A DNA stretch of 64,000 bases from Snodgrassella alvi (GCF_002777425.1 NZ_MDVC01000002.1:62001-126000); one strand, 5' to 3'; shown: positions 19,840 through 32,267, numbered from the stretch's first letter. The notes: generated by a model not told the origin, from the letters alone. A program made the numbers and translations.

Positions 19840-20127
19840 ATGGCTTTAACATTAAGTGATGTAGATAAGCTCGCACGCCTCTCTCGCTTGAGTCTTTCAG
19901 AAACAGAGCGAAATAATATGCTGGCAGAACTTAATCATGTATTCGATCTGGTCGAAAAAATGCAGGAAGTCAACACAGATGGGGTTGAACCAATGGCGCA
20001 TCCACATGAAGTGGCATTACGTTTACGTGACGATTGCGTTACTGAAAAAGATGAGCACAGTGCGTTACAGTCATGCGCTCCTCTGGTAGACAAGGATATG
20101 TATCTCGTACCCAAGGTTATCGAATAA
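19840..20127 (+). CDS. gatC: Asp/Glu-tRNA amidotransferase subunit C
   Basis: GatC of 95 residues, the small scaffold that stabilises GatA-GatB. The typical motif DVDKLARLSRLSLSE opens the protein and the C-terminal block (LRDDCVTEK...APLVDKDMYLVPKVIE) is conserved. The ATG at 19840 follows a TAAGGA Shine-Dalgarno; the in-frame TTG one codon earlier is less likely. A TATAAT (19751-19756) about 85 bp upstream is a candidate -10 for the gatCAB transcript. The complex converts Glu-tRNA(Gln) and/or Asp-tRNA(Asn) to the amidated forms. Confidence 0.93.
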   Translation: MALTLSDVDKLARLSRLSLSETERNNMLAELNHVFDLVEKMQEVNTDGVEPMAHPHEVALRLRDDCVTEKDEHSALQSCAPLVDKDMYLVPKVIE

Positions 20128-20221
20128 GCTCATACTTCATGATATTAACCTTATCTTTATTTCGTTTGAATTTATCGCAGGCAGCCTCTAACAAGTGTTG
20201 CCTGAAAGCTATATAACCATT

Positions 20222-21679
20222 ATGCCAAAAACTTATACATTGAAACAGTGCAGTGAGTTGCTGCAATCAAAACAGGCTTCGGCCAGCGAATTGGCGCAGG
20301 AATATCTGGCTGCAATTGCAGAGGGCAATACCAGCCTGAATGCCTATGTAACATTGGATAAAGAACGTACTCTTGCTGAAGCCAAAGCTGCTGATACACT
20401 TTTGGCACAGGGTTCAGCTACAGCGTTAACAGGTGTGCCCATAGCTTATAAGGATATCTTCTGTCAGCAGGGTTGGCGCAGTGCCTGTTCTAGTAAAATG
20501 CTGGACAACTTTATCGCTCCTTATACGGCTACAGTAGTACAGAATCTGCTTGATGCAGGCATGGTTACTCTCGGGCGCACCAATATGGATGAATTCGCCA
20601 TGGGTTCGACTACCGAGTCTTCCCACTATGGCATCACTCGTAATCCATGGCAGCATGAACATGTGCCCGGCGGTTCTTCTGGTGGTTCAGCCGCGGCTAT
20701 TGCTGCACGTCTGGCTCCCGCGGCACTCGGTTCGGATACTGGTGGCTCTATCCGCCAGCCAGCTTCACATTGCGGTATTACTGGCCTGAAACCCACTTAT
20801 GGTTTAGTCAGCCGTTTTGGTATGATTGCTTATGCTTCCAGCTTTGATCAGGCCGGACCGATGGCACAAACCGCAGAAGACTGTGCACTGTTACTCAATA
20901 GCATGGCAGGTTTTGATGAACGCGATTCCACCAGCATCGAGCGCAATAAAGAAGATTACACCCGGGATTTAAACCGTCCGTTACAAGGACTGAAAGTAGG
21001 CCTGCCACGTGAATTTTTTGGTGAGGGACTGGATAATCAAGTACATACATCTATTGATAATGTTATAGAAGTACTGAAAAAACAGGGGGCAGAGATTGTA
21101 GATATCACCTTGCCGCATACTGAGTTATCCATTCCAGCCTATTATGTACTTACATCTGCTGAAGCTAGTACCAACCTGTCACGTTATGACGGCGTGCGTT
21201 ATGGTCATCGCGCAGCTGAATTTGGCAATCTGGATGAAATGTACAGTAATAGCCGTGCGGAAGGTTTTGGTGATGAGGTGAAACGCCGTATCATGATCGG
21301 TACTTACGTTCTGTCTCATGGTTACTATGATGCCTATTACCTGAAAGCACAAAAATTACGCCGTATGGTTGCAAATGACTTTCAAGCTGCACTAAATCAG
21401 TGCGATATTATTCTGGCACCAGTTGCACCTACTGCGGCACCCGCATTGGGAAGCCATAACAGTGATCCGGTACAAATGTACCTGTCTGATATTTACACGG
21501 TTTCACTTAATCTGGCCGGTCTGCCGGGCATTGCGTTACCAGCAGGTTTTACCACCAGTGGACTGCCTGTAGGTGTTCAGCTCATCGGTAACTATTTCGC
21601 AGAAAGCCGTCTGCTTGGTGTTGCGCACCAGATTCAGCAAAATAGTGATTGGCATACCAGAACACCATTTGCACAATAA
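20222..21679 (+). CDS. gatA: Asp/Glu-tRNA amidotransferase subunit A (amidase)
   Basis: Glutaminase subunit of 485 residues that releases ammonia from glutamine for tRNA amidation. The amidase Ser-cisSer-Lys triad is visible: Lys in [10 protein letters not shown] (~77), cis-Ser in the glycine/serine-rich [15 protein letters not shown] (~150-164), and the nucleophile Ser in [13 protein letters not shown]. The ATG at 20222 gives the normal N-terminus; a longer frame from a TTG lacks support. It sits between gatC and gatB with short gaps, consistent with one transcript. Confidence 0.95.
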   Translation: MPKTYTLKQCSELLQSKQASASELAQEYLAAIAEGNTSLNAYVTLDKERTLAEAKAADTLLAQGSATALTGVPIAYKDIFCQQGWRSACSSKMLDNFIAPYTATVVQNLLDAGMVTLGRTNMDEFAMGSTTESSHYGITRNPWQHEHVPGGSSGGSAAAIAARLAPAALGSDTGGSIRQPASHCGITGLKPTYGLVSRFGMIAYASSFDQAGPMAQTAEDCALLLNSMAGFDERDSTSIERNKEDYTRDLNRPLQGLKVGLPREFFGEGLDNQVHTSIDNVIEVLKKQGAEIVDITLPHTELSIPAYYVLTSAEASTNLSRYDGVRYGHRAAEFGNLDEMYSNSRAEGFGDEVKRRIMIGTYVLSHGYYDAYYLKAQKLRRMVANDFQAALNQCDIILAPVAPTAAPALGSHNSDPVQMYLSDIYTVSLNLAGLPGIALPAGFTTSGLPVGVQLIGNYFAESRLLGVAHQIQQNSDWHTRTPFAQ

Positions 21680-21709
21680 CTGCCAGTATACGAATTGAAA
21701 GAAGACAGA

Positions 21710-23137
21710 ATGAATTGGGAAACTGTAATCGGTCTGGAAATCCACGTTCAGTTAAATACACAGTCAAAAATTTTTAGTGGCTCATCAACTGCATTTGGTG
21801 CCGCTCCTAATGCTCAGGCTAATGTGGTGGACTGTGCCTTACCCGGCGCCTTACCAGTAATGAATCGTGAAGTAGTTAACAAGGCCATCAAGCTTGGGCT
21901 GGCATTAGGTGCCACGATTAACCGAAAAAATGTTTTTGATCGTAAAAACTACTTTTATCCTGATTTGCCCAAGGGGTATCAAATCAGCCAGTTGGAGCTG
22001 CCTATCGTAGAACATGGCCAGCTGGAAATTGTAGTGGGTAATGAAGTAAAAATCATTAATGTAACCAGAGCACACATGGAAGAAGATGCCGGTAAATCTA
22101 TCCATGATGAATTTGAACAATATACAGGTATTGATCTGAATCGTGCCGGTACGCCTTTGCTCGAAGTGGTATCCGAACCGGAAATGCGTTCAGCAGCCGA
22201 CGCTGTTGCATATGCCAGAGCAATGCACAGTCTGGTAACGTGGCTGGATATTTGTGACGGGAATATGGCAGAAGGTTCTTTCCGTATTGATGCCAATGTT
22301 TCAGTACGTCCCAAAGGGCAGGCAGAATTCGGTACCCGCTGTGAAATCAAAAACCTGAATTCTTTCCGTTTTCTGGAACAGGCGATTAATTATGAAGTGG
22401 AGCGGCAAATTGAACTGATTGAAGATGGCGGCAAAGTTATCCAGCAAACACGTCTGTTTGATCCCAATAAAGGTGAAACCCGAGCCATGCGCAGCAAAGA
22501 AGATGCGCATGACTACCGCTATTTTCCCGACCCTGATTTATTACCAGTAATCATTACGGATGCCATGCTGGATGCTGCTAAAGCAGCCATGCCGGAGCTG
22601 CCAAAAGAAATGGCCACCCGATTTATCGAACAGTACGGTATTTCTGACTATGATGCACGGTTGCTAACCAGCAATCATATTCAGGCCAGCTGGTTTGAAC
22701 AGGCAGCCAAATTAAGCGGTCACGGCAAGCTGGTCGCTAACTGGATGCTGGGCGAACTTGCTGCCGCACTGAATAAAGCCGGTATAGATATCTCCGCCAG
22801 TCCAATCAGTGCAGAACGTCTGGCGGGTTTGACAAGCCGGATTGCAGACAATACCTTAAGTAACAAACTGGCTAAACAGGTATTTGAAACCATGTGGGAC
22901 AGTGATCTGACTGCTGATGCTATTATTGAACGTGATGGCCTGAAACAGATGACGGACACTGGCGCAATTGAGAAAATCATTGATGAAGTGCTCGCCAATA
23001 ACCAGAAATCTGTAGAAGAATTCAAGTCTGGCAAAGAAAAAGCATTTAATGCTTTGGTGGGGCAGGTCATGAAAGCTTCACGTGGTAAAGCCAATCCACA
23101 ACAGGTTCAGTCTTTACTGCGTAGCAAACTGGCCTAG
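21710..23137 (+). CDS. gatB: Asp/Glu-tRNA amidotransferase subunit B
   Basis: GatB of 475 residues, the kinase/amidotransferase subunit that activates the mischarged aminoacyl-tRNA with ATP. Diagnostic sequence: [20 protein letters not shown] at the N-terminus, [19 protein letters not shown] (~70-90), and the [14 protein letters not shown] block. A C-terminal YqeY-like tRNA-binding tail (~330-475) is present. The ATG at 21710 has GAAAGAAG upstream and gives the family start. It lies 30 bp after gatA. Confidence 0.95.
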   Translation: MNWETVIGLEIHVQLNTQSKIFSGSSTAFGAAPNAQANVVDCALPGALPVMNREVVNKAIKLGLALGATINRKNVFDRKNYFYPDLPKGYQISQLELPIVEHGQLEIVVGNEVKIINVTRAHMEEDAGKSIHDEFEQYTGIDLNRAGTPLLEVVSEPEMRSAADAVAYARAMHSLVTWLDICDGNMAEGSFRIDANVSVRPKGQAEFGTRCEIKNLNSFRFLEQAINYEVERQIELIEDGGKVIQQTRLFDPNKGETRAMRSKEDAHDYRYFPDPDLLPVIITDAMLDAAKAAMPELPKEMATRFIEQYGISDYDARLLTSNHIQASWFEQAAKLSGHGKLVANWMLGELAAALNKAGIDISASPISAERLAGLTSRIADNTLSNKLAKQVFETMWDSDLTADAIIERDGLKQMTDTGAIEKIIDEVLANNQKSVEEFKSGKEKAFNALVGQVMKASRGKANPQQVQSLLRSKLA

Positions 23138-23155
23138 GTATTATAAGGATTAAAC

Positions 23156-23641
23156 ATGAAAAACTGGCTGGTACTGGCTATCCTATTCGGATTAACTAGT
23201 TGTGGCTTTCATCTGAAAGGCACTTCCGCATTTGATGCACCAATGCCTTATCATAGCTGGAAAATTGATGGTGGTAGTATGCAACGAGCACTGGAGGTAG
23301 TATTGCGGCGACAGCCAGATGTTATCGTGAATACCGAAAAACCGGATGTGGTGGTTAAAGTCATTTCAGCTACTCAGGATTCGTCTACATCAGCAGTAGA
23401 CTTGTCTGGCGGAGCCAGCGAATACTTGCTGACACTTAACGTTAGTGTACAAGCCTATCGCCATGATCAGCCGCTGGGAAACCCTATACAAGTAACTGTA
23501 AATCGCTATATGGATTACTCTGATCATGAAGTCTTGGCTAAAGAAGATGAACAACGCATGATCTGGCGTGATATGCGCACTGATGCAGCTGAACAGATTG
23601 TACGCCGTCTGGCTTTTCTGCCCGTAATTACTGACGAATGA
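23156..23641 (+). CDS. lptE: LPS-assembly lipoprotein LptE
   Basis: Outer-membrane lipoprotein of 161 residues that plugs LptD during LPS export to the cell surface. The lipobox LTSC places the acylated Cys at about residue 16; CGFHLKG right after it is the LptE hallmark. The rest shows the short alpha/beta pattern of the family (YLLTLNVSVQAYRHDQPLGN). It overlaps holA by four bases (ATGA), the usual lptE-holA arrangement in proteobacteria. Presence of LptE implies an LPS- or LOS-bearing outer membrane. Confidence 0.9.
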   Translation: MKNWLVLAILFGLTSCGFHLKGTSAFDAPMPYHSWKIDGGSMQRALEVVLRRQPDVIVNTEKPDVVVKVISATQDSSTSAVDLSGGASEYLLTLNVSVQAYRHDQPLGNPIQVTVNRYMDYSDHEVLAKEDEQRMIWRDMRTDAAEQIVRRLAFLPVITDE

Positions 23642-24636
23642 GTGATTTATCTACCCAGCCTCTAGCCGCAGCCTATCTGATTTATGGTGAAGAAGATTTG
23701 TTGCGGCTAGAGGCTATAGACAGCGTTCGCACAGCTGCGCGCGAGCAGCAATATAACGAGCGTGAAGTTGTGGTTATTGAAACCGGTTTCGACTGGGCGT
23801 CGCTGTTGGCTTCGGTGCAGTCTGTTGGCTTGTTTGCTGATAAGAAATTACTGGAAATGCATATACCCTCTGGCAAACCCGGTAAAGAAGGTGCAGCAAT
23901 GCTACAACAGTTGGCAGAACAATTGCCGGACAGTACCTGTATGCTTCTGATACTACCCAAACTGGAGCGCCAGCAAATGCAGAGCAAATGGTTTGCAAGC
24001 TGGGCTAAAGTTGCTCAGGTATATGATGCAAAAGCAATCAGCCAGGCTGTCTTACCGCAATGGATAAAAAAACGTCTGGCAGAACAAAAGCTGGCCATTG
24101 ACAATGATGCATTGGCATTATTCGCAGACAAGGTTGAAGGCAACCTTTTAGCAGCGCGGCAAGAAATTGATAAGCTGGCGCTAATTCATCCTGCAGGCCA
24201 TGTGGTTACCCTGGCTGAAGCACAGGCAGCAGTGGCCAATGTAGCACGTTTTGATGTATTTCAATTGTCTACCGCATGGATGAGCGGGAACTCAGAGCGT
24301 ATGTTGCGTCTGCTTGATGGTTTAGCCGCAGAAGGCAATGAGCCGGTACTATTGTTATGGGTTATCAGCGAAGATATTCGTACCCTGTTGCGTTTGCTTG
24401 CAGCATTAAAACAAGGTAAATCCATCAGTGAATTACGCCAAAGCCTGCGTCTATGGGGTGACAAACAAACTCTGGCGCCACAGGCAGCCAAACGTATCGG
24501 AGTTAAACATTTACTCAGGGCCTTACAAACATGCGCGCATATCGACCGGCTAATTAAAGGTGTAGAAGACGGCGATGCATGGACAGAAATCAAGCATTTA
24601 TTTCTGACTCTGGCAGCCTCAACAGCATGCAGATAA
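23638..24636 (+). CDS. holA: DNA polymerase III subunit delta
   Basis: Clamp-loader subunit delta of 332 residues that opens the beta sliding clamp. The AAA-like fold shows AAYLIYGEEDLLRLEAIDSVR at the N-terminus (the degenerate nucleotide-site region) and LLILPKLERQQMQSKWF in domain I. The C-terminal collar domain is around residues 220-330 (NEPVLLLWVISEDIRTLLRL). The beta-binding hydrophobic wedge segment (VGLFADKKLLEMHIP) is present. Coupled to lptE by a four-base overlap. Confidence 0.92.
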   Translation: MSDLSTQPLAAAYLIYGEEDLLRLEAIDSVRTAAREQQYNEREVVVIETGFDWASLLASVQSVGLFADKKLLEMHIPSGKPGKEGAAMLQQLAEQLPDSTCMLLILPKLERQQMQSKWFASWAKVAQVYDAKAISQAVLPQWIKKRLAEQKLAIDNDALALFADKVEGNLLAARQEIDKLALIHPAGHVVTLAEAQAAVANVARFDVFQLSTAWMSGNSERMLRLLDGLAAEGNEPVLLLWVISEDIRTLLRLLAALKQGKSISELRQSLRLWGDKQTLAPQAAKRIGVKHLLRALQTCAHIDRLIKGVEDGDAWTEIKHLFLTLAASTACR

Positions 24637-24657
24637 CTTCATCATATGTGACAAAAA

Positions 24658-25092
24658 ATGAAAACAGTTGAAAAAAGCGTTTTGGTGTTACACAGTGCCG
24701 AACACATATTCGATCTGGTCAACGCTGTAGAAGATTACCCAAAATTTTTACCTTGGTGCAATCGTACAGATATCTTAAAACGGGATGGACAATCGCTGGA
24801 AGCCGTTTTGCATATGGATTACATGAAAATACGCCAATCCTTTGCTACCAGAAACATCAATCAAAGACCAAATCAAATCCAGATGAGCTTACTCAATGGT
24901 CCCTTTCGCAAACTGGAAGGTATCTGGCAATTTACCCCTATTGATAATCTGGGCTGTAAAATTGATTTTCGTCTAGAGTATGAATTCTCAAATGCCGTGC
25001 TTTCAGCCCTGATTGGTCCGGTTTTCAACCATATTGCTACCACACTGGTAGATGCCTTTATTCAGGAAGCTGACAGGCGTTATGATAACTGA
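24658..25092 (+). CDS. RatA/Coq10-like START-domain protein
   Basis: Protein of 144 residues of the START/polyketide-cyclase superfamily, close to the E. coli RatA (YfjG) and Coq10 group. Conserved blocks: SAEHIFDLVNAVEDYPKFLPWC near the N-terminus and GPVFNHIATTLVDAFIQEAD at the end. Coq10-type proteins bind ubiquinone or its precursors and support respiration; E. coli RatA was described as inhibiting 70S ribosome formation. The ubiquinone-related role is judged at least as likely as a toxin role because ubiD lies close by. Overlaps the rnfH-like gene by 11 bases. Confidence 0.8.
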   Translation: MKTVEKSVLVLHSAEHIFDLVNAVEDYPKFLPWCNRTDILKRDGQSLEAVLHMDYMKIRQSFATRNINQRPNQIQMSLLNGPFRKLEGIWQFTPIDNLGCKIDFRLEYEFSNAVLSALIGPVFNHIATTLVDAFIQEADRRYDN

Positions 25093-25366
25093 CATCATTA
25101 TAGAAGCAGTTTATGCTACGACTGAACACCAGCATCTCTGGCAGGGGAAGGTTCCTGCTGGAACCTGTGCACGTCAGGCATTACTGCAATCAGACTTACC
25201 ACAAACATTCCCGCAAATTGATTTTCATACAGCGCCTATTGGTATTTTTGGTAAAAAAATTAAAGATGAGTATGTACTGTGCGACTGGGATCGCATCGAA
25301 GTTTATCGACCATTACTCATTGATCCCAAAGAAAACCGACGGCGACGGGCACAGCAGAAAGACTAG
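25082..25366 (+). CDS. rnfH: RnfH-family ubiquitin-fold protein
   Basis: Protein of 94 residues of the RnfH/RatB family with a beta-grasp (ubiquitin-like) fold. Typical elements are DIIIEAVYATTEHQHLW, the middle segment VPAGTCARQAL, and the C-terminal GDxDRIEVYRPLxxDPKENRRRRA-like end, here DWDRIEVYRPLLIDPKE then a basic tail. It always accompanies the RatA-like gene in beta- and gammaproteobacteria. The start at 25082 lies inside the ratA-like stop region (11-base overlap), so the two are translationally coupled. Function remains unknown. Confidence 0.85.
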   Translation: MITDIIIEAVYATTEHQHLWQGKVPAGTCARQALLQSDLPQTFPQIDFHTAPIGIFGKKIKDEYVLCDWDRIEVYRPLLIDPKENRRRRAQQKD

Positions 25367-25419
25367 TTTCTTTCTTTTAAATTCATTTATTCAGCTTGCT
25401 TACACACTGAGGAACATAC

Positions 25420-25995
25420 ATGTCTCATATCCGGCTCATAGTAGGTCTGGGCAATCCGGGCAAAGAATATGAACATACTCGACACAACATAGGTTTTGAC
25501 TTTATCGATGAACTGGCCAGCTTATGGAAAATTGGTTTAAAAGAAGAAAAAAAATTCTTTGGTCAGGTTGCGCGAGTTAACCTGGATGAAGGTGAAATCT
25601 GGCTACTTAAGCCATCTACATATATGAATAAATCAGGTACTGCGGTGCAGGCGCTGACCAAATTCTACAAAATATCACCCGAAGAAATACTGATTATTCA
25701 TGATGAACTGGATATACCCTGTGGTCAGATTAGATTTAAAAAAGGCGGGAGTAATGGCGGCCATAATGGTTTAAAAGATATTCAGGCATGGTTAGGTACA
25801 CCAGATTTTTACCGACTTCGGCTGGGAATCGGCCACCCGGGTGACCGTAATCTAGTTGTGCATTATGTATTAAACAAGCCGCAGGCACAGGAACATGCCT
25901 TAATAACTGAGGCGATACAAAAATCCCTGACTGCCATGCCTCACTTGTTAAAAGGTGAATACAGCAGCGTACAGCAGCAATTGCACAGCAAATAA
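25420..25995 (+). CDS. pth: Peptidyl-tRNA hydrolase
   Basis: Pth of 191 residues, which rescues tRNAs from prematurely released peptidyl-tRNA. The active-site block [24 protein letters not shown] contains the catalytic His (in TRHN, ~23) and conserved Asn (GNPG). The substrate-binding block [12 protein letters not shown] and the [28 protein letters not shown] motif, with conserved Asp and His, are intact. A Shine-Dalgarno GAGGAACAT precedes the ATG. It stands just after rnfH and before ubiD on the same strand. Confidence 0.95.
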   Translation: MSHIRLIVGLGNPGKEYEHTRHNIGFDFIDELASLWKIGLKEEKKFFGQVARVNLDEGEIWLLKPSTYMNKSGTAVQALTKFYKISPEEILIIHDELDIPCGQIRFKKGGSNGGHNGLKDIQAWLGTPDFYRLRLGIGHPGDRNLVVHYVLNKPQAQEHALITEAIQKSLTAMPHLLKGEYSSVQQQLHSK

Positions 25996-26013
25996 ATTTT
26001 GAAAGTTCATGTC

Positions 26014-27492
26014 ATGAAATATCGTGATTTACGTGAATTCATTTCCGTTCTTGAACAGCAACAACTATTAAAGCGGATTCACACACCAGTATCTCCCCAT
26101 CTGGAGATCACAGAAATTGCTGATCGGGTATTGCACAAACAAGGGCCGGCTTTGCTGTTTGAACAACCTGTTAGTCAGGCTGGAAAACCATATCGTTTTC
26201 CGGTTTTGGCCAATCTGTTTGGCACACCTGAACGTGTAGCAATGGGTATGGGTGCAGACAGCACCAACCAGTTACGGGAAATAGGCAAAACTCTGGCTTA
26301 TCTGAAAGAACCAGAACCACCCAAAGGCATCAAAGATGCTTTTTCCAAATTGCCATTACTCAAAGATTTATGGAGCATGGCACCACATATCGTAAAAAAG
26401 GCTCCATGTCAGGAAATTGTCCTTGAAGGTAACGCAGTTGATTTAACACAGTTACCTATTCAGAAATGTTGGCCAGAAGATGCTGCTCCACTCATTACGT
26501 GGGGATTAACCGTTACACGCGGACCAGAAAAAAAACGCCAGAATCTGGGCATTTACCGGCAGCAATTACTAGGTAAAAATAAACTCATTATGCGTTGGCT
26601 GGCTCACCGTGGCGGCGCACTGGATTTTCAGGCATTTAAACAGAAACATCCCGATAAACCTTATCCAGTATCAGTAGTATTGGGTTGTGATCCGGCAACC
26701 ATACTGGGGGCAGTTACCCCAGTACCAGACAATCTCAGCGAGTACCAGTTTGCCGGTTTATTACGCGGTTCACGTACCGAACTGGTAAAATGTATCGGCA
26801 ATGATTTGCACGTCCCAGCCAGAGCAGAAATCGTACTGGAAGGGGTTATACAGCCAGAAGAAATGGCACTTGAAGGCCCGTATGGTGATCATACCGGTTA
26901 CTATAATGAGCAGGATTATTTTCCGGTATTCACAGTGGAACGCATTACCATGCGGGAAAATGCCATCTATCACAGTACCTATACCGGTAAACCCCCAGAC
27001 GAGCCAGCAGTACTGGGAGTCGCATTAAATGAAGTATTCATTCCCTTACTGCAGAAACAGTTTCCTGAAATTATAGATTTTTATCTGCCTCCAGAAGGAT
27101 GCTCATATCGCATGGCTATTGTCAGTATGAAAAAACAATATGCCGGGCACGCAAAAAGAATAATGATGGGCTGTTGGAGCTATCTGCGTCAATTCATGTA
27201 TACCAAATACATTATTATTGTAGATGATGATATTAATATACGGGATTGGAAAGAAGTTGTCTGGGCTATTACCACGCGTATGGATCCTGTCCGAGATACC
27301 ACTTTAATCGATCATACCCCGATTGATTATCTGGATTTTGCCAGCCCCATTAGCGGACTTGGCGGCAAAATGGGACTGGATGCAACCAACAAATGGCCGG
27401 GAGAAACGAACCGGGAATGGGGTAAGGTGATACACAAAGATGCAGCAACCATAGCCAAAGTTGATGCCTTATGGCAAGATTTAGGTTTATAA
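26014..27492 (+). CDS. ubiD: 4-hydroxy-3-polyprenylbenzoate decarboxylase UbiD
   Basis: UbiD of 492 residues, the prenylated-FMN-dependent decarboxylase of ubiquinone biosynthesis. It has the typical N-terminus [21 protein letters not shown], the central [24 protein letters not shown] block that contributes to the prFMN/Mn site, and [18 protein letters not shown] with the catalytic E(x)nE region nearby. The ATG at 26014 was chosen; a TTG 15 bases earlier would add five residues without support. UbiX, which makes the cofactor, is not in this window. With the RatA/Coq10-like protein nearby it suggests a quinone-related neighbourhood. Confidence 0.93.
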   Translation: MKYRDLREFISVLEQQQLLKRIHTPVSPHLEITEIADRVLHKQGPALLFEQPVSQAGKPYRFPVLANLFGTPERVAMGMGADSTNQLREIGKTLAYLKEPEPPKGIKDAFSKLPLLKDLWSMAPHIVKKAPCQEIVLEGNAVDLTQLPIQKCWPEDAAPLITWGLTVTRGPEKKRQNLGIYRQQLLGKNKLIMRWLAHRGGALDFQAFKQKHPDKPYPVSVVLGCDPATILGAVTPVPDNLSEYQFAGLLRGSRTELVKCIGNDLHVPARAEIVLEGVIQPEEMALEGPYGDHTGYYNEQDYFPVFTVERITMRENAIYHSTYTGKPPDEPAVLGVALNEVFIPLLQKQFPEIIDFYLPPEGCSYRMAIVSMKKQYAGHAKRIMMGCWSYLRQFMYTKYIIIVDDDINIRDWKEVVWAITTRMDPVRDTTLIDHTPIDYLDFASPISGLGGKMGLDATNKWPGETNREWGKVIHKDAATIAKVDALWQDLGL

Positions 27493-27553
27493 ATTTATTC
27501 AGGCAATATGCAGTTTTCAGTTTTCAGTTTGATAACCCACATACGGTACACAC

Positions 27554-29188
27554 ATGAACAGCAAATATATTAATCATGTCTGTACTTTATGTCTGAATCT
27601 TTGCATACTATGCATGCTAAATGCCTGCCAAAGTTTACCTTCACTGCAAGGGCGTAGCGTCGAAACTCATATAGCAGCTGATATCCCTTCTTCTCTAGCT
27701 TACACCAACGCTTCTCTGATCACCCAGCACCCGGGATTATCTGGTCTCTATCCTTTGGACGATGGTCATGAGGCATTTGCAGCACGTATGGCTTTGATTC
27801 GTGCCGCAGAGCACAGTTTGGACGTACAGTATTACATCTGGCGTAATGACACATCCGGCCAGTTACTCTTTCATGAACTAGTATTGGCTGCTCAACGTGG
27901 TGTACAAGTTCGTTTACTGCTGGACGATAACAATACCGTTGGTCTGGATAAAGTATTAACTGCCCTTAATCAAGAACCCAATATCCAGATACGTTTATTC
28001 AATCCATTTATGCACCGGCACTGGCGAGCATTAAGTTACGTAACTGATTTTGCCCGTTTAAATCGGCGTATGCATAATAAATCAATCACAGCAGATAATC
28101 AGATAACTATTCTTGGCGGACGTAATATCGGCGATGAATACTTTGATATGGGTAAAGGTACACTATTTGTTGATCTGGACATTCTGGCCATAGGGCCGAT
28201 CGTCAATCAGGTATCCAATAATTTCGATCGTTATTGGAATAGCGCTTCAGCATATGATTTCAGCAGCATCGTTCACCGCCGTAACAAACTACAGGCCAGT
28301 ATGCCAATATTCAAGCGCCGAAGTTTCAACTACTTGCGAGCTGATAGCTACGGTAATGCCTACAACCGCGACAACTTTATCAATCGGTTACTGGACGGTT
28401 CTCTCAATTACCAGTGGGCACATCTGATTCTAGTAAGCGACAATCCAGACAAAGCTTTGCCCAAAGGCAAAAACAAATCAAATACCAGCCAGCCTACTGA
28501 CAGTCTTTTAGTTGCACCAGATACAGCACAATCACCTGTAATTAAATATGAAAAAGCGAGTTTGACCCTGAATGCACTTGCTGCATCTGTTGTAGAACCA
28601 CAAAAAGATTTGCTGGTTATCACACCTTATTTTGTGCCGACACAAACAGGTTTGGAATATTTGTTCAAACTCAGGGAAGAGGGCGTAAGAGTACGCATCC
28701 TTACTAACTCACTGGCTGCAACTGATGTACCTGCCGTACATTCTGGTTATGTACATTACCGTACTCCCCTGTTAAAAGAGGGTGTTGAGATTTATGAACT
28801 TAAGAATCAAGGATTCTTAAAAGGCCCACGTGATCGGGCTTTTACAGGTAATTCTGAGTCAAGCCTGCATGCAAAAACCTTTACCATAGATGGGCAGCAG
28901 CTCTACATTGGCTCCCTCAATTTTGACCCACGTTCGGCTCGACTTAATACAGAAATGGGCGTAGTTATCCAGTCACCCGAGATGGCACAATTCATGAATC
29001 AGGCCATCAACGAAGCATTACCGGATGTAACCTATCAGGTAAAACTTTCAGCACAGGGCAAACTCGAATGGTTGAAAACCAACGACAAAAATCAAACTAG
29101 GGTTTATCATCATGAACCCGACACCAGTATTTGGCAGCGCATATGGGTCAAAATGCTCTCATGGCTACCTCTGGAAAGCTTACTGTGA
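27554..29188 (+). CDS. Phospholipase D-family lipoprotein (cardiolipin synthase C-like)
   Basis: Protein of 544 residues with two PLD catalytic HKD motifs: HNKSITADNQ with GGRN after it (~170-190) and HAKTFTIDGQQLYIGSLNFDPRS (~440-462). The N-terminus is a lipoprotein signal with lipobox LNAC, acylated at about Cys25, so the enzyme should be anchored at the membrane. The overall layout matches ClsC/YmdC, which makes cardiolipin from phosphatidylglycerol and phosphatidylethanolamine, although the lipobox is unlike cytosolic ClsC. A secreted phospholipase or nuclease is the alternative. It is followed after 39 bp by trpG. Confidence 0.82.
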   Translation: MNSKYINHVCTLCLNLCILCMLNACQSLPSLQGRSVETHIAADIPSSLAYTNASLITQHPGLSGLYPLDDGHEAFAARMALIRAAEHSLDVQYYIWRNDTSGQLLFHELVLAAQRGVQVRLLLDDNNTVGLDKVLTALNQEPNIQIRLFNPFMHRHWRALSYVTDFARLNRRMHNKSITADNQITILGGRNIGDEYFDMGKGTLFVDLDILAIGPIVNQVSNNFDRYWNSASAYDFSSIVHRRNKLQASMPIFKRRSFNYLRADSYGNAYNRDNFINRLLDGSLNYQWAHLILVSDNPDKALPKGKNKSNTSQPTDSLLVAPDTAQSPVIKYEKASLTLNALAASVVEPQKDLLVITPYFVPTQTGLEYLFKLREEGVRVRILTNSLAATDVPAVHSGYVHYRTPLLKEGVEIYELKNQGFLKGPRDRAFTGNSESSLHAKTFTIDGQQLYIGSLNFDPRSARLNTEMGVVIQSPEMAQFMNQAINEALPDVTYQVKLSAQGKLEWLKTNDKNQTRVYHHEPDTSIWQRIWVKMLSWLPLESLL

Positions 29189-29227
29189 AACCACTACGAT
29201 TCATACTACCCTTAAAAGGCATGGTTA

Positions 29228-29800
29228 ATGTTGCTATTCATTGATAATTACGATAGTTTCACCTATAACATCGTGCAATACCTTGGCCAGCTAGGCGAAG
29301 AAATAATCGTTAAAAACAATGATGAAATCACTGTGGAAGATATAATTGCCCTGGCACCAGAAAAAATTGTCATCGGTCCTGGGCCTTGTACCCCAAAAGA
29401 AGCAGGTATCTCGGTGGCGACCATAAAACATTTTGGTGGCAAAATACCTATTCTGGGAATTTGTCTGGGGCATCAAAGTATTGGGTATGCTTTCGGAGGC
29501 AAGATAGTACGTGCCAAAAATGTTATGCATGGTAAAATTTCTCCTGTTTACCATCACAATAACTCTCTGTTTTCCAATTTGCCCAATCCCGTAAACTGTA
29601 CCCGCTACCATAGTCTGGTTATCGAAAAAGAAACATTACCTGAGTGTCTCGAAATTACCGCTTGGACAGATGATAATGAAATTATGGGCATCAGGCACAA
29701 AACTCACGCCATCGAAGGCGTTCAGTTTCATCCCGAAGGATTACTTACCGAAAATGGCTATGAAATGTTGCGTAATTTTCTGCAACGACACCAAAAGTAA
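29228..29800 (+). CDS. trpG: Anthranilate synthase component II (glutamine amidotransferase)
   Basis: Class I glutamine amidotransferase of 190 residues that supplies ammonia to TrpE or Pab[17 protein letters not shown] and [14 protein letters not shown] mark the TrpG/PabA family. The catalytic Cys lies in [16 protein letters not shown] (~80) and the His-Glu pair in [14 protein letters not shown] near the C-terminus. No trpE is in this window; trpD follows after 51 bp, so a trpGD unit is likely. As in many bacteria the subunit may also serve 4-amino-4-deoxychorismate synthesis. Confidence 0.92.
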   Translation: MLLFIDNYDSFTYNIVQYLGQLGEEIIVKNNDEITVEDIIALAPEKIVIGPGPCTPKEAGISVATIKHFGGKIPILGICLGHQSIGYAFGGKIVRAKNVMHGKISPVYHHNNSLFSNLPNPVNCTRYHSLVIEKETLPECLEITAWTDDNEIMGIRHKTHAIEGVQFHPEGLLTENGYEMLRNFLQRHQK

Positions 29801-29851
29801 TAGAAGTAATAAAGCCGTTTAACATACTGGTTTCTTTTAGAAAGAATTAAT

Positions 29852-30895
29852 ATGATTACGCCGCAACAGGCACTTAACCGTCTGCTGGACAATAACGAAT
29901 TATTTTATGATGAAATGACCGATTTAATGCGCCAGATTATGAATGGAGAAGTAGCACCCGAAGTTATTGCTGCCATTCTTATCGGTTTACGTATCAAGGT
30001 AGAAAGCGTATCAGAAATTGCAGCTGCAGCTACAGTAATGCGCGAGTTTGCAACAAAAGTTCCAGTACAGCAGCGTGAACATCTGATTGATATCGTCGGT
30101 ACTGGTGGTGACAATGCGCATACATTCAATATTTCCACAACCAGTATGTTTGTAGTGGCTGCTGCGGGTGCCAAAGTAGCAAAACATGGCGGACGTTCAG
30201 TATCTTCGTCCAGCGGTTCTGCCGACATTATTGAAGCCATGGGCGCAGCACTAGAATTAACACCCGAGCATGTAGGGGAGTGTATTGACCAGTTAGGTGT
30301 TGGATTTATGTATGCACCAAACCACCATAACAGCATGCGCTATGTAGCTCCTGTACGCCGGGCGCTAGGTGTCCGTACTGTATTTAATATACTTGGGCCA
30401 CTAACCAACCCAGCAGGAGCTTGCAATCAGGTATTAGGAGTATTTCATATCGATCTAGTTGGAATTCTATCGCGGGTATTAAAACAGCTTGGCAGCAAAC
30501 ATGTTTTAGTAGTTCATGGTAGTGACGGTCTGGATGAAATTACGCTCACAGGTACTACCCGCGTTGCCGAACTGAAAAATGGCACCATAATGGAATACGA
30601 TATTCATCCAGCACAATTTGATATACCTGTTATTGAAGATCTGAAACCCTTAAAAGTATCTAATAGCGAAGAGTCTCTGCATATTATGAATGCAGTATTA
30701 AACGGCGAAAAAGGTCCTTGTCGCGACATAGTCGTACTCAATGCTGCCGCAGCAATTTACGCTGCCGATATCACATCCTCATTAGAGGAGGGCGTAGATT
30801 TAGCCATTACCGCCATTGATTCAGGCAAGGCCAAAGCCAAACAAACTGAATTTATCCAGAAAACACAGCAGCTAGCTGCGCAACAAAATATTTAA
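29852..30895 (+). CDS. trpD: Anthranilate phosphoribosyltransferase
   Basis: TrpD of 347 residues, which joins anthranilate to PRPP in tryptophan biosynthesis. The PRPP-binding [15 protein letters not shown] motif is at about residues 84-98, and [19 protein letters not shown] follows with the usual glycine-rich loop. [11 protein letters not shown] and [15 protein letters not shown] complete the family pattern. It follows trpG; no trpC or other trp genes are adjacent, so the pathway is dispersed. Confidence 0.95.
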   Translation: MITPQQALNRLLDNNELFYDEMTDLMRQIMNGEVAPEVIAAILIGLRIKVESVSEIAAAATVMREFATKVPVQQREHLIDIVGTGGDNAHTFNISTTSMFVVAAAGAKVAKHGGRSVSSSSGSADIIEAMGAALELTPEHVGECIDQLGVGFMYAPNHHNSMRYVAPVRRALGVRTVFNILGPLTNPAGACNQVLGVFHIDLVGILSRVLKQLGSKHVLVVHGSDGLDEITLTGTTRVAELKNGTIMEYDIHPAQFDIPVIEDLKPLKVSNSEESLHIMNAVLNGEKGPCRDIVVLNAAAAIYAADITSSLEEGVDLAITAIDSGKAKAKQTEFIQKTQQLAAQQNI

Positions 30896-30950
30896 AGCCA
30901 GTTAGCCACCCTGCATTACAACTACTAATCGTTTACAATAATAGCCATAA

Positions 30951-32267
<1,317 letters not shown>

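Noticed and set aside
24658-25366. RatA-RnfH as a true toxin-antitoxin module
   Set aside because: The name comes from one E. coli report; there is no antitoxin-like regulator, and family distribution suggests housekeeping.
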